64,000 nt of DNA, from contig NZ_JAXMOR010000002.1 in NCBI RefSeq assembly GCF_034669705.1, positions 1 through 64,000 of the forward strand, in the 5' to 3' direction. Shown here piece after piece: positions 7,572-16,506 of the stretch. Position numbers and translations under genes: made by a program. Source of the DNA: Marinovum sp034669705 (GTDB lineage: Bacteria > Pseudomonadota > Alphaproteobacteria > Rhodobacterales > Rhodobacteraceae). Under the pieces are notes generated by a model. The model did not search any database and had not been told where the DNA came from. It was given only the letters and a program-made list of their open reading frames with translations. The first letter of the stretch is position 1. Each line of letters opens with the position of its first letter.

Positions 7572-8570
7572 TTACCGGCCCTCTCGCCAGGCGATCTGCG
7601 CCAGAAGCGCGAGCGTATCGGCGTAGTAGCCTTGGCCGGGCCGTGGCGCGGCCGGGGCCCGCCCGGCGGCCAGATCGGCGACCGCGCCAAACCCCGCCGC
7701 ATCGCTCTGCTGCACCAGTCGCCCCGCGGGATCGGTCACCGTTGCGACATGCCCTTGCAGGCTGGCGGCGGCAAACCGCGCGCTGGCAGCCTTTAGCGCC
7801 GGATGCCCCTGACGGCCCGACCAGAACAGGTACAGCGGCAGCCGCAGCGCGTCCCAGCCGAAATCGCCCGAGAAGTCGGGGGCCGCCCCAAGGCCCTCCG
7901 GGGTGACGGCAATCCAGTCGCGAAGCGCCTGCGGCTCGGTCAGCAGCCGTTCGCCGTGGGCCGCCGCGCGCAGCAGTTCGACCTCGCCGGTGGCCTCGCC
8001 CAGTTCGATCATGGCGCGGATCATATAGTAGGAGGGGTTGACGATGACCAGACCGGCGTCGGCCGGCATATGGCTCGCAGGCAGAAGCAGCCGCTCCTGC
8101 GGTGCCCGCGGATCGGGAGCAAGGCAGTGGGCCACCAAGTCGCGACAGATCAGTGCCGCCTTGCCCGACTGATCCTGCCAGCCGGAGTCCCGGGTGGCGC
8201 GCAGCAGCGCCCAGGCGCGCAAGAGGTCACCATCGGTGGCATTGCGCAGATCGCGCGCGCCGTTCTCTTGCCATTTCCACGCCATCAACTTGTCAGGGCG
8301 CACCGCCAGCCTGGCCTGCGTCCAGGCTTCGATCCGGTCGAAGGCCGCCCGGTCGCCTGTGGCCTGTGCCAGCAGCAACCCGTAGGCCTGCCCCTCGGAA
8401 TGGCTGATATCACCGTTCCAGTCGTCGATCACGCGGCCATCCCGAGCCAGATAGGCCGCTTTCCACTGCGACCAGGCCTCCGATTGCCCCGACTGCGACG
8501 AGACAGGCGCCGACGCCAGGCAGAACAGGGCCAGCATCAGACTGCGTCTGTCGATCTCGTACCGCCTCAT
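7572..8570 (-). CDS. Glycoside hydrolase family 8 endoglucanase, BcsZ-like
   Basis: The 332-residue exported enzyme cleaves beta-1,4 (or mixed-linkage) glucan, probably trimming the polymer in the periplasm. It has an N-terminal signal sequence (RRSLMLALFCLASAPVSSQ). The catalytic glutamate is in SEGQAYGLLLA (E59), the NATDGDLL segment follows at 110-117 and a second Asp lies in GDFGWDALRLPLYLFW. These are family 8 landmarks. It is the first gene of the minus-strand glucan cluster and precedes the fusion protein. Such glucanases accompany nearly all bacterial cellulose-type synthases. The ribosome binding site is weak. Confidence 0.88.
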   Translation of the reverse strand: MRRYEIDRRSLMLALFCLASAPVSSQSGQSEAWSQWKAAYLARDGRVIDDWNGDISHSEGQAYGLLLAQATGDRAAFDRIEAWTQARLAVRPDKLMAWKWQENGARDLRNATDGDLLRAWALLRATRDSGWQDQSGKAALICRDLVAHCLAPDPRAPQERLLLPASHMPADAGLVIVNPSYYMIRAMIELGEATGEVELLRAAAHGERLLTEPQALRDWIAVTPEGLGAAPDFSGDFGWDALRLPLYLFWSGRQGHPALKAASARFAAASLQGHVATVTDPAGRLVQQSDAAGFGAVADLAAGRAPAAPRPGQGYYADTLALLAQIAWREGR

Positions 8571-8974
8571 TGCCGCCGTGCCTTCCAGCTACGCCACTTG
8601 GTGGGTCCAGTGGTGGCACCAAGGGAGACGCATTGCAACGGCAAGCCCGCCATGCGCGCCTCGCTATCCCTTGGACATTGACCTGCCCCCTGCCGGCCCC
8701 TCAGTAATAGCAAGGGGTTGCGGGCTGGATTTTAGTCTCCCGGGCCACTCGTGCGCCCGACAGTCTGGTGTCAGCGACGAGGCCCAGGCATTGACGGGTC
8801 GGCCAGGGCCGCGATCCGTTTTCGGTCGAGAGATGGCTGAAGACTGAAGACTGAAGTGAAAGCCTTCGAGCGTCTTGGCCGGCAAAGCGGACAGCCGATG
8901 GAACGTCCCTCCGACATCCCGGCGCGACCACGGCCTGTGCCATGTCGCTCGACACGGTCCAAGCCCACTGCGCG
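8571..8974. other. 404-base intergenic stretch, no gene seen
   Basis: It contains only a short direct repeat of CTGAAGA near 8838-8857. No frame has both a ribosome binding site and protein-like composition. It separates the glucan locus from housekeeping genes, so it may mark an old insertion boundary; this is not shown by the sequence. Confidence 0.5.
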
Positions 8975-9349
8975 CTAGAGCAGCCCCTGCCAGCGCAGCA
9001 CCGCCAGGAACACGGCTGCGATGATCAGCACCTTGAGCACGATCCCCCCCGCAAGATGCAGTCGCGCGGTGGTCCGGCGCTCATCCGGGTCGATGCTGGT
9101 GAGGTAGCGGCGCAACCGCGCCTCGGCCTTGTCGAGCGCGGTCTCGTCGATCTGCCGCGCCAACTTGGGATGCGCCGCCAGCCGCCCGGCCTCGACAAAG
9201 CGTGCGGCATCGCGCCGGGCCCAGCGCGGCAGCAGCCGGCCGGCCCGCTTCAGCCGCTGTTCCAGCGTCGCGCCGCCCACCCGCAGCCGCGTGCCGATCA
9301 GCTCTGCCAGCGCCGCCCTGCGGCCTTCCAGTTCCCGTGTGTCGAGCAT
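8975..9349 (-). CDS. Conserved-looking membrane-anchored protein of unknown function
   Basis: The start chosen is MLDTRELEGRR because GGAGGT lies six bases before it; a longer frame begins at 9415 but would crowd the divergent hydrolase promoter. The 124-residue protein is a charged, Arg-rich helical domain ending in one transmembrane helix (VLKVLIIAAVFLAVL). No family is recognised. It is divergent from the alpha/beta hydrolase gene. Confidence 0.7.
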   Translation of the reverse strand: MLDTRELEGRRAALAELIGTRLRVGGATLEQRLKRAGRLLPRWARRDAARFVEAGRLAAHPKLARQIDETALDKAEARLRRYLTSIDPDERRTTARLHLAGGIVLKVLIIAAVFLAVLRWQGLL

Positions 9350-9465
9350 CCGCGCCACCTCCGGCGCCTTCCATAGGCCGCGCGCTGCGACGGGGCAACG
9401 GCTTCTGCCCGCCAAACCCGCATTTCCCGGTTTCCCCCCGCGCCCCGCCGCGCTAATCCTGCCCC

Positions 9466-10221
9466 ATGCTGAACCAGATCCATCATGGCACCCCCGGCGG
9501 CCGGCCGCTGATCATCGTCCACGGGCTCTATGGCTCGGCCCGCAACTGGGGGGTGATCGCCAAGCGCCTGTCAGACACGCGGCACGTCATCACCGTCGAC
9601 CAGCGCAACCACGGTGACAGCCCCCGGCACGACAGCCATGGCTACCCCGAGATGGCCGAGGACCTGGCGCAGGTGATCGCGGCGCATGGCGGTCGCGCCG
9701 ACGTGGTCGGCCATTCAATGGGCGGCAAGGCGGCGATGGTGCTGGCGCTGGCCCACCCCGAGATGGTCGGCAAGCTGGTGGTCGGCGATATCGCCCCGGT
9801 CGGCTACAGCCACGACCAGACGCAATATATCGACGCCATGCAGGCGGTCGACCTGTCTCAGGTCGCCAAGCGCGCCGATGCCACCCGTCAGCTTGCCCCC
9901 CGGGTCGCGGACCCGGTGCTGCAGAGCTTCTTCACCCAGTCGCTCGACATCGCCGGCCAGCGCTGGAAGCTCAATCTCGAGGTGCTCAAGCGCGAGATGG
10001 ACAAGATCGTGGGCTTCCCCGAGGTCTCCGGCCAGTTCGAGGGGCCGACCCTGTTTCTCTCTGGCGCGCTGTCGGACTACGTGCTGCCGGAACATCGCCC
10101 GGCGATCCGTGCGCTCTTTCCCAAGGCGCGGTTCGCCAGGCTGGCGGGCGCTGGCCACTGGCTGCATGCCGAAAAGCCACGGGAATTTGAGGCCTCGGTG
10201 CGGGCCTTTCTCGACGCCTGA
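9466..10221 (+). CDS. Alpha/beta hydrolase, YbfF-type esterase
   Basis: The 251-residue cytoplasmic protein has the oxyanion segment HGLYGSARNW near residue 20, the nucleophile elbow GHSMGGK near 86, an acid in SGALSDYV and the catalytic His in GAGHWLHAEKP. These define a single-domain alpha/beta hydrolase close to the YbfF acyl-CoA/ester hydrolases. The natural substrate cannot be told from sequence. It is flanked by genes on the other strand and is probably transcribed alone. Confidence 0.88.
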   Translation: MLNQIHHGTPGGRPLIIVHGLYGSARNWGVIAKRLSDTRHVITVDQRNHGDSPRHDSHGYPEMAEDLAQVIAAHGGRADVVGHSMGGKAAMVLALAHPEMVGKLVVGDIAPVGYSHDQTQYIDAMQAVDLSQVAKRADATRQLAPRVADPVLQSFFTQSLDIAGQRWKLNLEVLKREMDKIVGFPEVSGQFEGPTLFLSGALSDYVLPEHRPAIRALFPKARFARLAGAGHWLHAEKPREFEASVRAFLDA

Positions 10222-10252
10222 CAGTTTCGAAACTCCGAAATCGGATTGGCCT

Positions 10253-11239
10253 TTACGATGATGGCCCGCCAGTGCCGGAGGAGGCCGGCGCGAGCAGCCG
10301 CAGCTCGTCTTTCAGCCAAGGCAGCTGCGCCACCGCCGGCGTGATCACCAGGTCGCTCACCAGCCGCTGGACGGTGGCCGCGATATCGCGCGGCACCTGA
10401 TCGGCCCAGTCCGGGCTGGCAAAGAGCGAGATCCGGCGGGCAAAGGGGGCGAACGGCAGCGGATGCGCCGTGATCTGGCCGTGGATCCGCCGCGCCCGCA
10501 TGTAGCCCAGCGGTGTGGTCAGCGCCCAGCCCATGCCGCGCGAGACCAGCGTCATCAGCGCCAGGTGCGAGCCGATCTCGAACCGACCCGCCGAGGCGAT
10601 TCCCAGCCGCGACAGATGCGCCTCGATCTGCCCGCCGATCATCTGGTCGCGGTCATAGCGCAACAGCGGCAGCTCTTTGATCGCTGCGGCCGCACCGCCA
10701 GCAAACCCCTGCGGCGCCACCAGAATAAACGGATCGCGGACCAGCGGATACTCCGTCACGCCCGCCATCACCGCGCCCGGCGAGGCCGCGACCGCCACCT
10801 GCAACCGCTTGTCGCGCAGCGCCGCGCTGATTTCGTGGCTCGGCGCCGAGACCAGCTTGAAGCGGCAGCGCGACAGGCTCTCGCCGAGGATCGTTGCCAG
10901 CCGCGGTGTTACCTCGGTGTCGAAATCGTCGATCATGCCAAGGTTGAGCGTCGACAAATGCGCCAGATCCATCACCGTCAGCTCGCTCTGCGCCAGCCGG
11001 AGCTGGCCCAGCACCGCTTCGGTCCGCGCCAGGAAGGACCGCCCGGCGGGCGTCAGTTGCATCGGCCGGCGGCCGTGATCGACCAGCGCGGTGCCCAGCG
11101 CCGTCTCGAGGTTCTTCATCTGCTGGCTGACGGCGGGCTGGCTGAGCCCGGTGCTGCGCGCCGCGCCGGCCACCGATCCGCTCTGCGCCAAAGCCTCGAA
11201 TACCTCGAGCCCGCGCAATGTCACACCCTTCGCCAGCAT
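10253..11239 (-). CDS. LysR-family transcriptional regulator
   Basis: It begins at MLAKGVTLRGLEVFEALAQ with GGAGG about eight bases upstream; the longer frame from 11299 is less likely. The N-terminal winged helix-turn-helix (AQSGSVAGAARSTGLSQPAVSQQMKNLE) is followed by an effector-binding domain to residue 328. No target operon is divergently placed next to it, since the neighbour at 11346 is on the same strand. The ligand is unknown. Confidence 0.9.
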   Translation of the reverse strand: MLAKGVTLRGLEVFEALAQSGSVAGAARSTGLSQPAVSQQMKNLETALGTALVDHGRRPMQLTPAGRSFLARTEAVLGQLRLAQSELTVMDLAHLSTLNLGMIDDFDTEVTPRLATILGESLSRCRFKLVSAPSHEISAALRDKRLQVAVAASPGAVMAGVTEYPLVRDPFILVAPQGFAGGAAAAIKELPLLRYDRDQMIGGQIEAHLSRLGIASAGRFEIGSHLALMTLVSRGMGWALTTPLGYMRARRIHGQITAHPLPFAPFARRISLFASPDWADQVPRDIAATVQRLVSDLVITPAVAQLPWLKDELRLLAPASSGTGGPSS

Positions 11240-11345
11240 CCCCTGCCCCTCCGCACGGTTTTGCCGTTTGTGAATGTATTGCCGGCAAGGATCAACCACC
11301 CGCGCGCCCCGGGCGCGCGGTCAGGGTTCAGAGGCGCAGCGCGGA

Positions 11346-11666
11346 TCAGTAGCCGCGACAGCTCCGTTCGGCCTGTGTGCCGAAGGCCTTGTAGCGCAGC
11401 CAGAAAGCCTCGTCGCTGGCGCGATCGGACTGGCGCGTTTCCTGCGCCCGATGCGGATCGCGAAAGAACTTGGCCGCCTGACGCTGGTCGCGCCGGCTCA
11501 GCGCCACGTCGGCCACTGCCTGAATACACCCGCAAAGACTCGAGTTCGCCGCCTTGCGACCGGAGGTCAGACAGGCGCGGCTGATCGGGCCGGCGGAGGC
11601 ATAACTGGCAAGGAGCGGCGTCAGGGTCGCCGCAAACGCAAGGGTGTAGATCACCTGTTTCATCAC
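11346..11666 (-). CDS. Small exported cysteine-containing protein
   Basis: The 106-residue product has a clear signal peptide (VIYTLAFAATLTPLLASYASA) and a mature part with four cysteines (ACLTS, LCGC, RSCRGY), suggesting disulfides in the periplasm. GAGGG lies before the ATG; the second Met could also serve. I know similar proteins only as uncharacterised Rhodobacteraceae genes. No function is proposed. Confidence 0.8.
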   Translation of the reverse strand: MMKQVIYTLAFAATLTPLLASYASAGPISRACLTSGRKAANSSLCGCIQAVADVALSRRDQRQAAKFFRDPHRAQETRQSDRASDEAFWLRYKAFGTQAERSCRGY

Positions 11667-11763
11667 TGCCCTCTCATGGTGCGACGCGGGTTTGCTCGGG
11701 TGCGCCGCTTTTCTTTTCAGGCAGTCTGCGTCAATTTCACGTAAATTTCAATTCACGGAGCCG

Positions 11764-12531
11764 TCAATTTGAGGCCGTCCGCCCGGCAATGGCAAGCCTC
11801 CGCCGAAGATCCTCGATCAGCGCCTCGCGCGGCAGCCCCTCGTCGATCGCCAGCCGGCGCAGGCCGAAATGCACATGCGCCATCTCCTGATAGTAGCTGG
11901 TATAGGCGAAATTCGTCGCCGCACCGGCCACCGCGCCCACCACCGGCACCGCCTGCGCCGCCAGTTTCTGCCCCAGCACCGTCGCCAGCCGCGGCACCAC
12001 GCGGGCAATAACGCCATGCACCGTCGCCCCGGTCAGCGTCACCCTCGCGGAGAGAAAGGCCATGTTGGCGCCGTCGTCATGCTCGAGCGGGCCGGCGGCG
12101 GCAAAGACCTGCAGGCATTCGGCGCGAATCTCGGGATCGTCGGGGTCGAACCCGTGTTCGGCGGCAATGCCCTGGATCGCGCGCAACAGCACCGTGGTGG
12201 TCACCGGCAACTCTGCCAGCGCCGAGGGCAGCCCGCCGAAACCGCCAGCCGCGCCCATCGCCGTGGTCGCCGCGCGGTTGAGCCAGCCCGGCGCATCGCC
12301 CAGCCGCGCGCGGCTTTGTCCGGCGGCTTCGAGGGCGATGGCCAGCGCGCGTTCCGTGGCGCTTTCCAGCCGCTGCTTGACCCCGTCAGGCAGCCGCTCG
12401 AGCAGGTTTTCGGCCTGGCCGCCCACCAGGTTGAGCACCTGCAGCCCGACGCCGCCGGCCTTGCGATAGCGCAGCGCCAGAGCGTCGAGCCGTGTGGCGG
12501 CGGATTGCGAGATCAGTTCTGTTCCGGTCAT
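11764..12531 (-). CDS. EcsC-family protein
   Basis: This 255-residue protein has the glycine/alanine-rich pattern of EcsC: a central AATTAMGAAGGFGGLP segment, a TVLLRAIQGIAAEHGFDPDD segment and a C-terminal helical part with GAVAGAATNFAYTSYYQEMAHVHFGLR. EcsC was named for its place next to an ABC exporter in Bacillus, but its activity is unknown. There is no ABC transporter here. It stands alone on the minus strand with short gaps to its neighbours. Confidence 0.85.
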   Translation of the reverse strand: MTGTELISQSAATRLDALALRYRKAGGVGLQVLNLVGGQAENLLERLPDGVKQRLESATERALAIALEAAGQSRARLGDAPGWLNRAATTAMGAAGGFGGLPSALAELPVTTTVLLRAIQGIAAEHGFDPDDPEIRAECLQVFAAAGPLEHDDGANMAFLSARVTLTGATVHGVIARVVPRLATVLGQKLAAQAVPVVGAVAGAATNFAYTSYYQEMAHVHFGLRRLAIDEGLPREALIEDLRRRLAIAGRTASN

Positions 12532-12580
12532 GGCGGCCCCCGATGTTATCCCTCTTTACATTGGGCGCCCGCGGCGGATG

Positions 12581-13084
12581 TCAAGCCGTGCCCGGCCCGT
12601 CGCACCAGCGCAGAACCTCGCCGGTGACGCCCTGCCAGGCGCCTTCGGTCAGCGCGTGGCCCAGCACCCGGTCGGGGTTGGTCGGCGGCGGCATCTCGAC
12701 GCCCTCCAGCTTGTCGAAGCCGAACCGCGAATAATACGGCGCATCGCCCACCAGCATCACCCGGCGCCAGCCCAGTTCGGCCGCCCGCGCCAGCGAATCG
12801 CGCATCAGGGCAGCGCCCAACCCCTCGCCCTGCCGGGTGGGGTGCACCGCCACCGGCCCGAGCAGCAGGGCCGGATGCGCCCCGACGTAGACCGGCCAGT
12901 AGCGGATCGCACCGCCGATCACCCCGGTCTCGTCCTCGGCCACGGTCGAAAGCGCTGCCACCGGCGCCACGTCCTCGCGCAGCCGATAGGAGCTCAGCGC
13001 CGTGCGGCCCGGCGCGAAGCAGAGATCATACAGCGCCTCGACCGCCCAGAGGTCGGCCGGTGTTTCCTTGCGCAACTGGATCAA
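12581..13084 (-). CDS. GNAT N-acetyltransferase
   Basis: The 167-residue protein has the acetyl-CoA loop HPTRQGEGLGAALM near residue 84 and the C-terminal YYSRFGF segment seen in YhbS-type acetyltransferases. It would transfer an acetyl group to an amine. The acceptor is unknown. It is divergent from the flavin reductase gene. Confidence 0.87.
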   Translation of the reverse strand: MIQLRKETPADLWAVEALYDLCFAPGRTALSSYRLREDVAPVAALSTVAEDETGVIGGAIRYWPVYVGAHPALLLGPVAVHPTRQGEGLGAALMRDSLARAAELGWRRVMLVGDAPYYSRFGFDKLEGVEMPPPTNPDRVLGHALTEGAWQGVTGEVLRWCDGPGTA

Positions 13085-13165
13085 AGGCGACCGTCCTCGA
13101 CTGGTTCATGGTGGAAAGCCGGTTAACATGGGGCTAGGTCAGGGGTAAAGCCAAAGGATTTCCGC

Positions 13166-13771
13166 ATGTTCTATCGTCCCAAGGACGGCCACGGGCTGCC
13201 ACACAACCCGTTCAGCGCCATCGTAAGCCCGCGTCCGATCGGCTGGATCTCCAGCCGCGGCGCCGACGGGCAGGACAATCTGGCGCCCTATTCGTTCTTC
13301 AACGCGGTGGCCTACACCCCGCCGCAGGTGATGTTTTCCTCGACCTCGGCCAAGGACGACCGCGGCGACACCAAGGACAGCGTGGCCAATATCCGCCAGA
13401 CCGGGGTGTTCTGCGTCAATATCGTGGCCTCGGCGCAGCGCGACGTGATGAATGTCAGCTCCGGCCCCTGGCCGCGCGACGTGGATGAGTTCGACAAGGC
13501 CGGCATCGCCCGCGAGGCCTGCCACGAGATCGCCTGCTCGCGTGTTTCGGGCAGTCCGGCGGCGCTGGAATGCCGGATGACACAGATCATTGACCTGCCC
13601 GGCCAGTCGAATTTCATGGTGCTGGGCGAAGTCATTGGCGTGCATGTCCGCGACGAATATCTCGACGACGGCCGGCTCGACGTGACCCGCTATGCGCCGC
13701 TCGCCCGGCTGGGCTATCGCGACTACGCCGATGTGCGCGAGGTGTTCTCGCTGAAACGCCCCGGCGAGTGA
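13166..13771 (+). CDS. Flavin reductase-like FMN-binding split-barrel protein
   Basis: The 201-residue protein shows NPFSAIVSPRPIGWISSRG and LAPYSFFNAVAYTPPQVMFS near the N-terminus, the typical flavin-binding face of the flavin reductase-like family. It then has a DSVANIRQTGVFCVNIV segment. Members reduce FMN or serve as flavoenzymes with varied partners. AAAGGA lies before the ATG. No partner oxygenase is adjacent, so the role is open. Confidence 0.87.
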   Translation: MFYRPKDGHGLPHNPFSAIVSPRPIGWISSRGADGQDNLAPYSFFNAVAYTPPQVMFSSTSAKDDRGDTKDSVANIRQTGVFCVNIVASAQRDVMNVSSGPWPRDVDEFDKAGIAREACHEIACSRVSGSPAALECRMTQIIDLPGQSNFMVLGEVIGVHVRDEYLDDGRLDVTRYAPLARLGYRDYADVREVFSLKRPGE

Positions 13772-13814
13772 GCCGCTCTTCCGTCCTTGCGGACGTCCTC
13801 GCGAGGACAGGCCG

Positions 13815-14924
13815 TCAGGGTTGAAGACCCGCTTCGGGACGGGAAATTTCGCCGCCGCCGACCAGCGCGCGCACGCCGGTGGTGCTGGGCGAAGAGGTCG
13901 GCAGGCCGCGCGCCACCCGCACCGCAAGATAGGCAAAGGCCTGCGCTTCGAGCATGTCGCCGTCGAGCCCCACCGCCTCGACCGGGTGCACCGGGCAGTC
14001 GAGCGAGACGCCGAGCATCTGCATCATCACCGGGTTGTGCCGACCGCCACCGGTGACATAAAGCGCCTGTGGCGGCGCCGGGCAATGCTCCATCCCGCGC
14101 ATCACAGCGCTCGCCGCCATGGCGCACATCGTGGCCGCCGCATCGGCATCGGCCAGCTCGCGCACAAGGTCGAGCATCAGGGAGAAATCGTTCCTGTCCA
14201 GAGACTTAGGCGGCATCTTGAGGAAATACCCCTCGTCAAGGAACAGCTCCAGCGCGCCCTCGGCCACCGCACCTTGCAACGACAGCGCGCCGTCGCGGTC
14301 ATAGGGCAGGCCGCGGCGTTCCTGCATCAGGTCGTTGAGCGGTGCATTCGCCGGACCGGTGTCAAAGGCCAGAAGCGCGCCCTCGGCCTCTGGGCCCGGT
14401 TTCGACGGATCGACCCAGGTGATGTTGCCGACACCGCCAAGGTTGAGGAAGGCGACAGGCCCTGTCGCGCCGATCCAGCGAGCGCAGGCGAAGTGGAAGA
14501 ACGGCGCCAACGGTGCCCCCTGCCCGCCGAGGCGCACGTCGGACGAGCGGAAATCCCAGACCACCGGCCGGCGCAGCGCCTCGGCCAGCGCCGCGCCATC
14601 GCCCAGCTGATGGGTGCCGCGTCCGCCCGGCTCATGCGCCAGGGTTTGGCCGTGAAACCCGGCGATATCCACGGCGTCAAAGCCCTGCATCGCCTCCACA
14701 TGCGCGCTCTGCACCACGTCCAGCGCCGCGTCCAGCCCCGCCCCCGGCCAGCGCCCCAGCGCGGCGCGCAGCGCCGCGCGCTCTTCGTCGGAATAGGCCC
14801 GGTAGCGATGCGCCCCGAATCGCTCGATCGTCACCCCGTCGGTGCGGATCACCGCCGCATCGACCCCGTCGAGCGACGTTCCCGACATCGCGCCCAGCGC
14901 ATTGACCATGCCTGCCTGCAACAT
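13815..14924 (-). CDS. anmK: Anhydro-N-acetylmuramic acid kinase
   Basis: AnmK opens the anhydro ring of recycled anhydroMurNAc and phosphorylates it to MurNAc-6-phosphate in cell-wall recycling. The sequence has the N-terminal phosphate loop GAMSGTSLDGVDAA, FHGQTLAHEP, NLGGVGNIT, FDTGPANAPLND and VTGGGRHNP, all characteristic of AnmK. The start MLQAGMVN is preceded by GAGGA; an upstream ATG at 14987 would overlap the divergent tyrS start. The roughly 60-base region between anmK and tyrS must hold both promoters. Confidence 0.93.
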   Translation of the reverse strand: MLQAGMVNALGAMSGTSLDGVDAAVIRTDGVTIERFGAHRYRAYSDEERAALRAALGRWPGAGLDAALDVVQSAHVEAMQGFDAVDIAGFHGQTLAHEPGGRGTHQLGDGAALAEALRRPVVWDFRSSDVRLGGQGAPLAPFFHFACARWIGATGPVAFLNLGGVGNITWVDPSKPGPEAEGALLAFDTGPANAPLNDLMQERRGLPYDRDGALSLQGAVAEGALELFLDEGYFLKMPPKSLDRNDFSLMLDLVRELADADAAATMCAMAASAVMRGMEHCPAPPQALYVTGGGRHNPVMMQMLGVSLDCPVHPVEAVGLDGDMLEAQAFAYLAVRVARGLPTSSPSTTGVRALVGGGEISRPEAGLQP

Positions 14925-14985
14925 GCTCTTTTCCTCGTGGCTTGCGGCCTTTATAGCCTTGCCCCGACCATATCGGAGAGACCTC

Positions 14986-16239
14986 ATGACCTACCATCCC
15001 AAATCGGACTTCATGCATGTCATGATGGAACGCGGCTACCTGGCCGATTGCACCGATTATCAGGGGCTGGACGAGGCCCTGTCCAACGGCATGGTGACCG
15101 CCTATATCGGCTATGACGCCACCGCGCAGTCCCTCCATGTGGGGCACCTCCTCAATATCATGATGCTGCGCTGGCTGCAAAAGACCGGCCACAAGCCGAT
15201 CACCCTGATGGGCGGCGGCACCACCAAGGTGGGCGATCCGTCGTTCCGCTCGGACGAGCGGCCCTTGCTTGGCCCCGAGCAGATCGACGCCAATATCGCC
15301 GGCATGCAGCAGGTCTTTGCCAAATACCTCGATTACGGCGCCGGTCAGGACAACGCGGCGCTGATGCTGAATAACGCCGAATGGCTCGACGGGCTGAACT
15401 ACCTCGATTTCCTGCGCGACATCGGCCGGCATTTCTCGGTCAACCGGATGCTGTCGTTCGAGAGCGTGAAGTCTCGGCTCGACCGCGAGCAGTCGCTCTC
15501 GTTCCTCGAATTCAACTACATGATCCTGCAAGCCTATGATTTCCTTGAGCTGAACCGCCGCTACGACTGTGTGTTGCAGATGGGCGGTTCGGATCAATGG
15601 GGCAATATCGTCAACGGCATCGACCTGACCCGGAGGGTGCTCGACCACGAGATCTATGGCCTGACCTCGCCGCTGCTGACCACCTCTGATGGCCGCAAGA
15701 TGGGCAAATCGCAGGGCGGCGCCATGTGGCTCAATGCCGACATGCTCTCGCCGTATGAGTTCTGGCAGTTCTGGCGCAATTCCACCGATGCCGACGTCGG
15801 CCGTTTCCTCAAGCTCTATACCGAGATCGAGGTTGCCGAATGCGAGCGTCTCGGCGCGCTGGCCGGGTCCGAGATCAACGCGGCCAAGATCGTGCTGGCC
15901 AATGCGGTGACCACGCTGTGCCATGGTGCCGAGGCGGCGGCGGCGGCCGAGGCCACGGCACGCGAGGTCTTCGAGAAGGGCGGCGTCGGTGATGATCTGC
16001 CGACCCTGACGCTGAGCGCGGCCGAACTGGGCGACGGCCTGTCGATCGTGCAGGTGATCGTACGCGCCGGGCTGGCGAAATCCGGCAAGGAAGCCAAACG
16101 GTTGATCGCCGAGAACGGCGCGCGGCTGGACGATGCGCCGCTGACCGATGCCGGGCTGATGCTCGACGCGGGTGCGCTGGCCTCGCCGATCAAGCTGTCG
16201 GCGGGCAAGAAGCGCCACGCTCTGGTTCAGCTGGGCTGA
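14986..16239 (+). CDS. tyrS: Tyrosyl-tRNA synthetase
   Basis: A 417-residue class I synthetase that charges tRNA-Tyr. It has the HIGH-type motif HVGH, GGGTTKVGDPS, the tyrosine pocket and the KMSKS variant KMGKS (GRKMGKSQGG). The C-terminal S4-like RNA-binding domain (GLAKSGKEAKRLIAENGARLD) is complete. Start ATG 14986 follows TCGGAG; longer in-frame starts overlap anmK. A hairpin follows the stop. Confidence 0.97.
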   Translation: MTYHPKSDFMHVMMERGYLADCTDYQGLDEALSNGMVTAYIGYDATAQSLHVGHLLNIMMLRWLQKTGHKPITLMGGGTTKVGDPSFRSDERPLLGPEQIDANIAGMQQVFAKYLDYGAGQDNAALMLNNAEWLDGLNYLDFLRDIGRHFSVNRMLSFESVKSRLDREQSLSFLEFNYMILQAYDFLELNRRYDCVLQMGGSDQWGNIVNGIDLTRRVLDHEIYGLTSPLLTTSDGRKMGKSQGGAMWLNADMLSPYEFWQFWRNSTDADVGRFLKLYTEIEVAECERLGALAGSEINAAKIVLANAVTTLCHGAEAAAAAEATAREVFEKGGVGDDLPTLTLSAAELGDGLSIVQVIVRAGLAKSGKEAKRLIAENGARLDDAPLTDAGLMLDAGALASPIKLSAGKKRHALVQLG

Positions 16240-16247
16240 CACCTGGT

Positions 16248-16268
16248 GCGAGGGGCCGCGCCCCTCGC
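16248..16268 (+). terminator. GC hairpin downstream of tyrS
   Basis: GCGAGGGG pairs with CCCCTCGC around a CCGCG loop, nine bases after the stop codon. There is no T-run after it, so it is a weak intrinsic terminator or a 3' end protector. Confidence 0.5.
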
Positions 16269-16326
16269 GCGCCGCGCGACGTTCGCCGGTTCATGACGGC
16301 CCGCACCGGGTCTTAACGCTCGCTGC

Positions 16327-16461
16327 CTAGAGCAACAGCCATTCGCTCAGCCAGAGCAGGATGCCCACCGGCATGGCAAGGGCAGCAGAGAACAGCGCGA
16401 GGCCCGCGAGGGCAAGACGCGGCGGCGGGGCGTGGACGCCCATGACGATGTGTTTTTTCAT
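16327..16461 (-). CDS. Small membrane protein
   Basis: The 44-residue frame starts MKKHIVMGVHAPPP and has one or two hydrophobic helices (LALAGLALFSAALAMPVGILLWLSEWLLL). A longer frame upstream overlaps the acetyltransferase gene and is not protein-like. The ribosome binding site is poor. It is plausible as a small inner-membrane protein; function unknown. Confidence 0.5.
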   Translation of the reverse strand: MKKHIVMGVHAPPPRLALAGLALFSAALAMPVGILLWLSEWLLL

Positions 16462-16506
16462 GGCGTCATTAAGAACTGATTCACCTGAATCAGATGTTAA
16501 TGGGGC

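Noticed and set aside
8578..8955. Short frames in the gap after the glucanase gene
   Set aside because: Overlapping frames on both strands, none with a ribosome binding site or protein-like sequence.
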